DNA of 44,415 bases from DAORHV01 sp964458645. GTDB taxonomy: Bacteria > Patescibacteriota > Gracilibacteria > Peribacterales > Peribacteraceae. The translations under genes were made by a program, and so were the position numbers. The stretch covers positions 1-44,415 of the forward strand of contig CAYWJU010000014.1 of assembly GCA_964458645.1 (NCBI GenBank), written 5' to 3'. How positions within the stretch are numbered: the stretch's first letter is position 1; every line of letters starts with the position of its first letter. The notes under the pieces were generated by a model. The model saw nothing but the letters and a program-made list of their open reading frames with translations. It had not been told where the DNA came from and searched no databases. Positions 39,640 through 44,415 of this stretch are shown in pieces.

Positions 39640-40875
39640 CTAATATTTGTAGAGCGTTCCACTCGCCACTGCGCCTCCGTCGGTCGACAGCCACTGAAAG
39701 GTGCTGGTGCCATCGGACCAGGTCACGCTGCCAGGAACGGTGATGGTGCCGCCATTGTTTATGGTAAACCGCACGCCGGCCTGGAGAGTGTTGGCAGGAA
39801 CCGCAACGTCGGCATAGACGTTGAATGTTTTGACAGTGTCGATAACCCCAATGGCGCTCATACCCGAACAGGTGGCGATGCCGCTGGAGACCGAGCACGG
39901 GTAACGCGTGGAATCTCCGTCCTGGCCGATTTTCACATTGGTGACCTGCACGTTGCCGGTCTGCTCGATTTGGAATGCAATGCTGCTAATGCTGACCTGT
40001 GCATTGCTGTCGCCTTTGCGTGCTGTGAAACGAAACGATCCCATTTTACGATCGGTACCCGAGAACAAGAATTCCTGCGCTGCCCCGGCATTGGTAACGG
40101 AGGCGATAACACCTCGTGCCGTCTGGAACGTGGGGAACGTGTCGGTGGAAACCTGCGTGTACTTGCGGTTGCTCCATACGCCGTCACCCTCGATGACGAC
40201 GTTCTGTACGTGCACCAACAAAGCGCTGACCCCACCAAGATCTTTGCTCATGAGCACGGGGCGAACGTAGAAACGGTGCTCATCGCGCTGCGCCACCACC
40301 AACGTACTACTCGGCACCCGCAGCACGTACGTGCGATTGGTGGGACTGGAATCGGTCACGGTCGCGCGTCCGAGCAAGCGCTTGTCTTGGTCGTACACAA
40401 GCAGAGAATCGATGGCCGTATCGCCGACACTCACATTCACGCGGATAGCGGTGATGGACAGAGCCTCTTCATACAAAAACACTTTGAATCCCGCCAACAT
40501 GGGGCCATTGCGGTCACCCAACACCAGGAATTGCGACTGCACCACGGTGTCGCTATTCGGATCCATGGAGACCGATGACGCCGAGGACGAAACCGAAGAG
40601 GACACAGAGGAGTGTGAGGACGACACCGACGACGAGCGACTGCTGCTCATGGAGCTGGAGCGCGATGAACTGCGGCTGCTGGCCATGGGCGGCAAGCAAC
40701 GCGGAGCACGACCGATGCGCAACATGCGCTTGGCGAGCCGGATTTGCGCCGTGGTCATGCAGGTTTTGGCCGGAGAAACGGCTGCCGCATCAACGGTTCC
40801 GGCAGTGGATAGACCTGTTTGAATGGCTACCAGAGCCAACAGAGCGATTGTAGAGACTGAAACGAGCAAACGCAT
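39640..40875 (-). CDS. Exported Ser-rich protein with beta-sandwich body
   Basis: 411 aa from the ATG at 40875, which gives the signal peptide MRLLVSVSTIALLALVAIQ. Residues about 65-105 form a low-complexity Ser/Arg linker (SSRSSSRSSSMSSS...). The rest (about 110-411) is beta-rich with repeated strands, consistent with one or more Ig-like domains (VLVHVQNVVIEGDGVWSNRKYTQV; TLQAGVRFTINNGGTITVPGSVTW). A Cys pair occurs late (YPCSVSSGIATC). Probably a surface or appendage protein. Similar Ser-linker proteins are frequent in this type of genome, but I know no function. Confidence 0.7.
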   Translation of the reverse strand: MRLLVSVSTIALLALVAIQTGLSTAGTVDAAAVSPAKTCMTTAQIRLAKRMLRIGRAPRCLPPMASSRSSSRSSSMSSSRSSSVSSSHSSVSSSVSSSASSVSMDPNSDTVVQSQFLVLGDRNGPMLAGFKVFLYEEALSITAIRVNVSVGDTAIDSLLVYDQDKRLLGRATVTDSSPTNRTYVLRVPSSTLVVAQRDEHRFYVRPVLMSKDLGGVSALLVHVQNVVIEGDGVWSNRKYTQVSTDTFPTFQTARGVIASVTNAGAAQEFLFSGTDRKMGSFRFTARKGDSNAQVSISSIAFQIEQTGNVQVTNVKIGQDGDSTRYPCSVSSGIATCSGMSAIGVIDTVKTFNVYADVAVPANTLQAGVRFTINNGGTITVPGSVTWSDGTSTFQWLSTDGGAVASGTLYKY

Positions 40876-40899
40876 GGGTGAATGGGGGAGAAAGTGCGG

Positions 40900-40905
40900 C
40901 ATACT
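40900..40905 (+). promoter_or_regulatory. -10 of rsmA-comEC
   Basis: CATACT, 6 nt before the ATG at 40912. Confidence 0.35.
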
Positions 40906-40911
40906 GTGTGC

Positions 40912-41739
40912 ATGCTCGCGGACGAAGTACGTCAGTTTCTGGCCGAGAAGAAGATTTGGCTCAACACCGATTTGGGGCAACATTTCCTTGTCGCCGAAGA
41001 GGTGCTGGAGATCATTGTCGCCGCCGCCGAGATTGGCCCCACGGACCGCGTGGTGGAAATCGGACCTGGCATCGGCATTCTTACGCGGGAATTACTGTAT
41101 CAAGCTGCCAAAGTGACGGCAATTGAGATCGATGAGAGAATGATCGGCTTACTGCGCGAGTTCGTTGCGCGCGGAAGCGAGGAACGTGGAACTCCGCGTG
41201 CGGAACTCTGTATGGTGACGGGAAATGCGCTGCGGAGTGACTTGCCGAAGAGCCCCTATAAGGTCGTGGCGAACATTCCCTATCACATTACGTCTCCCCT
41301 GTTGCGTCACGTATTCTTGGAAACCCCGGTGCGACCCACATCGCTCACACTCCTTATTCAGCGCGAAGTCGCCGAAAATATTTGCGGCGAAGGCAGCGAC
41401 GGACTGCTCACCATTTTGGTGAACCTGTTCGGCAAACCGAGCCTGCTGGCCATTGTGCCGCCGGAAGCGTTCTTGCCTCCACCCAAAGTGGATTCGGCTG
41501 TGCTGCAGATTGATTGCTACGACAAGCCCAAAACGGACCCCCAGACGGTGAACAAAATCCTCACCCTGGCAAAGCATGCATTCAGTCAAAAACGGAAAAT
41601 GCTCAGCAACACGCTGGCGAAATTACCAGGCGGAACAGAGGCACTGGCCGCATGCGGCGTGGAACTTACCCGACGGCCGCAAACGCTAACAGTGGAGGAA
41701 TGGATCGGAATCGCCAAAGCGATGGCTGCCAATGCCTAA
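40912..41739 (+). CDS. rsmA: 16S rRNA dimethyladenosine transferase RsmA (KsgA)
   Basis: 275 aa. N-terminal NTDLGQHFLVAEEVLEIIV is followed by the SAM-binding VVEIGPGIGILTREL (about 44-58), VTAIEIDERMIGLL and the catalytic VVANIPYHITSPLLRH (NIPY). The C-terminal helical domain carries FSQKRKMLSNTL. It dimethylates two adjacent adenines near the 3' end of 16S rRNA and serves as a late 30S checkpoint. An in-frame ATG at 40882 is the alternative start. comEC overlaps its end by 8 nt. Confidence 0.95.
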   Translation: MLADEVRQFLAEKKIWLNTDLGQHFLVAEEVLEIIVAAAEIGPTDRVVEIGPGIGILTRELLYQAAKVTAIEIDERMIGLLREFVARGSEERGTPRAELCMVTGNALRSDLPKSPYKVVANIPYHITSPLLRHVFLETPVRPTSLTLLIQREVAENICGEGSDGLLTILVNLFGKPSLLAIVPPEAFLPPPKVDSAVLQIDCYDKPKTDPQTVNKILTLAKHAFSQKRKMLSNTLAKLPGGTEALAACGVELTRRPQTLTVEEWIGIAKAMAANA

Positions 41740-43171
41740 CATGAAAGCTTCGCGCCTCAGCTACGGAATGCTGCTGTCGTTTCTTGCGACAATGTTTGCG
41801 TTGCGCTGGTGGCAGATGCCGACATATCCGAATGCAGCGTGGATAACGCTAGGTGCAGCACTCGCCGCAATATGCGCCGTGGCGCTGATCCCCCGTTGTC
41901 GGAACACGGCAATCATTGGCATGGCAATGCTCCTTGGAACGGGGCTGGCCATGTTCAGCGTGGCACACACGACACATGTAGTCACGACCCAGAACATTGA
42001 ACACTTCGCCGATGAACGAACGTACACCCTCTCCGGAATAATTGTAGAAGCCCCCGACAAGCGCCAAATGCAGACAAAACTGGCATTACGTGCGGACACC
42101 CTGACGACCTCGACCGGTATCGTGCATCGCGTTTCCGGAAAAGTCCTCGCGACCAATCGCTCCGGTTGGCCGGACGTTGGATTCGGCGATGAGATCCGCG
42201 TGTATGGCGCGCTGAAGAAACCCGGCATCATCGAGGATTTTTCGTACGACGACTACCTGAGTCTGCGCGACATCTACACCGTCATGCCCAAGGCACAGGT
42301 CACACTGCTCACACCGCTCTCGCAGCGCACGGATGCGAACCGACTGGACCGTGTATTCGCCGGTATTTTCGCCATGCGCGACCGCTTCGAACTGCAGATT
42401 GCACGCATGCAACCAGAGCCGCAGGCTTCGCTACTGACCGGCCTGTTGACCGGTTCGCGTGGCGGCATGCCGCAGGACTTGCTGGATGCATTTCGCACCG
42501 CCGGACTCAGCCATATCGTGGCAATCAGCGGCTATAACATCACGATCATCATTACGCTGGTCGGCGGCATGCTGTTCTGGTTGCCGCTCAAGCGTCGTTT
42601 CCCGCTGCTGGTCATCGGCATAACATTGTTCACCGTCTTCGTAGGCGCCAGCGCTTCGGTCGTGCGCGCGGCGGTCATGGGCATTCTGGGATTATTCGCA
42701 CTGCAGACAAATCGCCAAGCGAACATCCGGCTGTTGGTGCTGTGGACCGCATTCTTCATGTTGCTCGTAAATCCCAAGCAATTGTGGTTTGATGCCGGAT
42801 TCCAACTGTCGTTCCTGGCGGTCATTGGCTTGGCGGAGTTCTCCAAGCCATTGGGAAAAGTACTGCAATGGCTGCCGGAGGCACTGGGAATTCGTGACTC
42901 ACTTATCGCGACATTGGCTGCACAAATCGCCACGCTGCCGCTGAGCATGCTCGTCTTTCGACAACTTTCCTTGGTGGCCCCATTCGCCAATATTTTGGTG
43001 GCACCACTCATTCCGCTGGCGATGCTGTTCGGATTCATCGGCACGGTACTCAGTTTCGCTTGGCAGCCACTGGGACTGCTTCCATCCTACGCTGCATGGG
43101 GGCTGCTAAATGTGATTATGGTCCTTACGAAGCTCAGCGCCGCGCTCCCGTTTGCAGCCGTGTATTGGTAA
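41732..43171 (+). CDS. comEC: ComEC/Rec2-type DNA uptake channel protein, lacking the C-terminal hydrolase domain
   Basis: 479 aa. N-terminal helices lead into a DUF4131-like extracytoplasmic OB-type domain (about 75-190). The Competence domain follows, with SLLTGLLTGSRGGMPQDLLDAFRTAGLSHIVAISGYNITII (about 231-271), the hallmark of the family, and many further helices. It ends at PFAAVYW. Long ComEC proteins carry an additional metallo-beta-lactamase-like domain, absent here and not encoded just downstream. It should carry single-stranded DNA across the cell membrane. A start at 41741 is also possible. Confidence 0.9.
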   Translation: MPNMKASRLSYGMLLSFLATMFALRWWQMPTYPNAAWITLGAALAAICAVALIPRCRNTAIIGMAMLLGTGLAMFSVAHTTHVVTTQNIEHFADERTYTLSGIIVEAPDKRQMQTKLALRADTLTTSTGIVHRVSGKVLATNRSGWPDVGFGDEIRVYGALKKPGIIEDFSYDDYLSLRDIYTVMPKAQVTLLTPLSQRTDANRLDRVFAGIFAMRDRFELQIARMQPEPQASLLTGLLTGSRGGMPQDLLDAFRTAGLSHIVAISGYNITIIITLVGGMLFWLPLKRRFPLLVIGITLFTVFVGASASVVRAAVMGILGLFALQTNRQANIRLLVLWTAFFMLLVNPKQLWFDAGFQLSFLAVIGLAEFSKPLGKVLQWLPEALGIRDSLIATLAAQIATLPLSMLVFRQLSLVAPFANILVAPLIPLAMLFGFIGTVLSFAWQPLGLLPSYAAWGLLNVIMVLTKLSAALPFAAVYW

Positions 43172-43174
43172 GAA

Positions 43175-43717
43175 TTACCAGATGTACAGATAGATCTTCT
43201 GGCGACCCCAAAACGGCACATCGATGATGTCCTTAGCTTGTGGTTCGCGATCGGGCAATTGGAACGAATGCGACAAAATGCGCGTACCCGGACGAAGGTC
43301 GGTGGCGAATTTCTTCAGCAACGTGGACATGAATGACGGCGACAGATAGAGAAAGATGACATCGGCATCGGCTAAATTCTTCTTCATGAAGCTCTCGAAG
43401 TGAATCTCCACATCGGAGCGCAGCCAGAGCTGGCGCAACTTGGCGAGCATCCAAACGCCGAGTGCGATTTCGTACCCCACGGCCTTAATGCCTGGATACT
43501 TGCGCTTGGCTTCCATGAGTACGCGTCCATCGCCGCAACCTAGGTCATAGACTTTGTCGCCGGTTTTACATTCAGCCATGTCAGCCATTCTTGCAGCCAC
43601 CGATACCGGAGTCGGCACATACGGCATGTGCCACCAAGCATTGGCTCCAATCGTAATGAGCAGAATGGACGTGAATGCGATGACGACAGCCAAAAGAACC
43701 CACGCAAGAACTACCAT
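43175..43717 (-). CDS. Membrane-anchored class I methyltransferase (FAM173/ANTKMT-like)
   Basis: 180 aa. An N-terminal transmembrane helix (about 4-24) is followed by PYVPTPVSVAARMADMAECKTGDKVYDLGCGDGRVLMEA, the SAM-binding site, then VGYEIALGVWMLAKLR and ADADVIFLYLSPSFMSTLLKK. This order (short anchor, P-T-P, small Rossmann domain) recalls the FAM173 lysine methyltransferases, though the substrate in bacteria is unknown. It lies tail to tail with comEC, only 3 bp apart. Confidence 0.78.
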   Translation of the reverse strand: MVVLAWVLLAVVIAFTSILLITIGANAWWHMPYVPTPVSVAARMADMAECKTGDKVYDLGCGDGRVLMEAKRKYPGIKAVGYEIALGVWMLAKLRQLWLRSDVEIHFESFMKKNLADADVIFLYLSPSFMSTLLKKFATDLRPGTRILSHSFQLPDREPQAKDIIDVPFWGRQKIYLYIW

Positions 43718-43756
43718 CGCAGAAGGGGAGAAGTGAAATCACGCGTAGCCAAGGCC

Positions 43757-44155
43757 TTAAATGAGCACCAGGCCAAGATACGTAAAGAGGGCTCCGAAGA
43801 AGACCAGCAGAACGCCTGTCAGCGACTGCATCGTCGACGTGGACAGCATGCGATCTTCAATGCTTCCTTTCATCGCTACCATTTGATCCGGCCACCATGC
43901 CAAGAGCAGTGCCTTGGCCAGAGTAATCCAGGCCATGGCGACAATCAGTCCGTCTGCATCCAGTGTCAGTTGCCACTGCTTCTTCAGCACCAAGACGGCC
44001 AACACCGCGAAGGTGACGCCAATAAAGCGCAGAGACGTTTCATCTTTGGAGAGCTTCTTCTTCCAGGCGACGATGTCTTTGTCGCCGAAGATAAGAGGAA
44101 AACCCAGAACGTACGAGACGACGCCGAGAATCAGCGCAAAGCTGGAAAGGGGCAT
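43757..44155 (-). CDS. Small polytopic membrane protein, unknown
   Basis: 132 aa from the ATG at 44155. Four hydrophobic segments: MPLSSFALILGVVSYVLGFPLIF, RFIGVTFAVLAVLVL, GLIVAMAWITLAKALLLAW and SLTGVLLVFFGALFTYLGLVLI. Charged loop FGDKDIVAWKKKLSKDET. A promoter with GTGACA-17-TATAGT lies upstream and gives a leader of about 17 nt. No family recognised. Confidence 0.65.
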   Translation of the reverse strand: MPLSSFALILGVVSYVLGFPLIFGDKDIVAWKKKLSKDETSLRFIGVTFAVLAVLVLKKQWQLTLDADGLIVAMAWITLAKALLLAWWPDQMVAMKGSIEDRMLSTSTMQSLTGVLLVFFGALFTYLGLVLI

Positions 44156-44179
44156 GATTGTTGCGGAAACAGTGCCGGG

Positions 44180-44208
44180 ACTATAGCAACTGCCCAAATC
44201 ATTGTCAC
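44180..44208 (-). promoter_or_regulatory. Promoter of small membrane protein gene
   Basis: GTGACA (44203-44208), 17-bp spacer, TATAGT (44180-44185) on the minus strand. Confidence 0.65.
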
Positions 44209-44235
44209 TTGCATGAAATAGGCAAGCAACGCAGT

Positions 44236-44263
44236 TTGCACAGACGCTTGCATGACTTATACT
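44236..44263 (+). promoter_or_regulatory. Promoter of tRNA-Glu
   Basis: TTGCAC (44236-44241), 16-bp spacer, TATACT (44258-44263). The tRNA begins about 70 nt after the expected start, leaving a 5' leader for RNase P to remove. Confidence 0.5.
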
Positions 44264-44338
44264 CGCGCGTGCCGAACGCTGCAGCTGAATCGCAGATGCG
44301 GAAAGCAGTACCGCGGTTCGGCTGATCATTCCATCTAC

Positions 44339-44413
44339 GGCCCCATCGTCTAATGGTTAGGACAGCGGGTTTTCAATCCGTTAACGGGAGTTCAATTCTC
44401 CCTGGGGCTGCCA
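44339..44413 (+). tRNA. tRNA-Glu (anticodon TTC)
   Basis: Acceptor GGCCCCA (44339-44345) pairs with TGGGGCT (44403-44409) with one G-T pair. Anticodon TTC is at 44372-44374 in loop TTTTCAA. The T loop is TTCAATT, the discriminator is G (44410) and CCA is encoded at 44411-44413. The D arm TCGTCTAATGGTTAGGAC is typical of tRNA-Glu. Confidence 0.95.
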
Positions 44414-44415
44414 AC

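Noticed and set aside
1..44415. CRISPR arrays, insertion sequences, prophage genes
   Set aside because: No regularly spaced repeats, transposase, integrase or phage structural motifs were seen on either strand.

Overview
The window reads as an ordinary stretch of a bacterial chromosome, moderately GC-rich by eye. It is gene-dense, and nearly every long gene is a housekeeping gene or a conserved hypothetical. I infer a member of the Candidate Phyla Radiation (Patescibacteria), most like the Peregrinibacteria. The grounds are a short four-CxxC zinc-ribbon protein typical of that group, many small tail-anchored or secreted hypotheticals, an L10 with an Ala/Pro-rich tail, a ComEC without its hydrolase domain, and the near absence of Shine-Dalgarno sites. 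TGA is used as a stop, so the recoded UGA=Gly lineages are excluded. The placement is inference, because no rRNA gene lies in the window.

Layout. 1-5.8 kb: tRNA-Cys, two small envelope proteins, a large Big/FN3 surface protein, a PfkB kinase and a conserved hypothetical. 5.8-8.5 kb (minus): a tightly coupled operon of an N-formylglutamate-amidohydrolase-like protein and two paralogous ATP-grasp ligases. 8.6-14.4 kb: a TPR protein, a ~0.5 kb strongly structured gene-free stretch with its own minus-strand promoter and terminator (candidate ncRNA), an anchored hypothetical, secF and tig. 14.4-17.8 kb: a divergent RSH (p)ppGpp enzyme, then rplJ-rplL behind an L10-type leader with an attenuator. 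17.9-23.8 kb: a YuiD-like membrane protein, the zinc-ribbon protein, an LCP ligase with a membrane protein, and lexA-dinB. 23.8-27.3 kb (minus): an SLH-type exported protein and valS. 27.5-29.9 kb: small hypotheticals, an FmdB zinc ribbon and a K+ channel. 29.9-33.8 kb (minus): a His-rich lipoprotein with a broken neighbour, and pnp, a 119-aa gene and rpsO. 34.0-35.1 kb: an unusual island of two tandem small-gene cassettes. 35.2-44.4 kb: rmuC-uvrD, a hypothetical, a Ser-rich exported protein, rsmA-comEC, an anchored methyltransferase, a small membrane protein and tRNA-Glu.

Expression signals are the most striking global property. About fifteen genes have a recognisable -10 hexamer only 6-10 nt before the chosen ATG, which predicts leaderless mRNAs. 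Highly expressed genes (rplJ, rplL, rpsO, pnp, the zinc-ribbon and SLH proteins) instead have pyrimidine-rich tracts in front of the start. Only the two island ORFs at 34.0-34.95 kb carry a full AAGGAGG. Each of these two ORFs has its own promoter, a leader with the same order of hairpins around a shared 12-nt motif, and a shared 3' GC-rich hairpin, while the coding parts have diverged. This cassette pair is the best candidate for something undescribed. The structured RNA region at 10.1-10.6 kb and the amidohydrolase/ATP-grasp operon come next.

A small SOS regulon can also be read directly: a near-identical 17-bp palindrome lies inside the lexA promoter and upstream of rmuC-uvrD.
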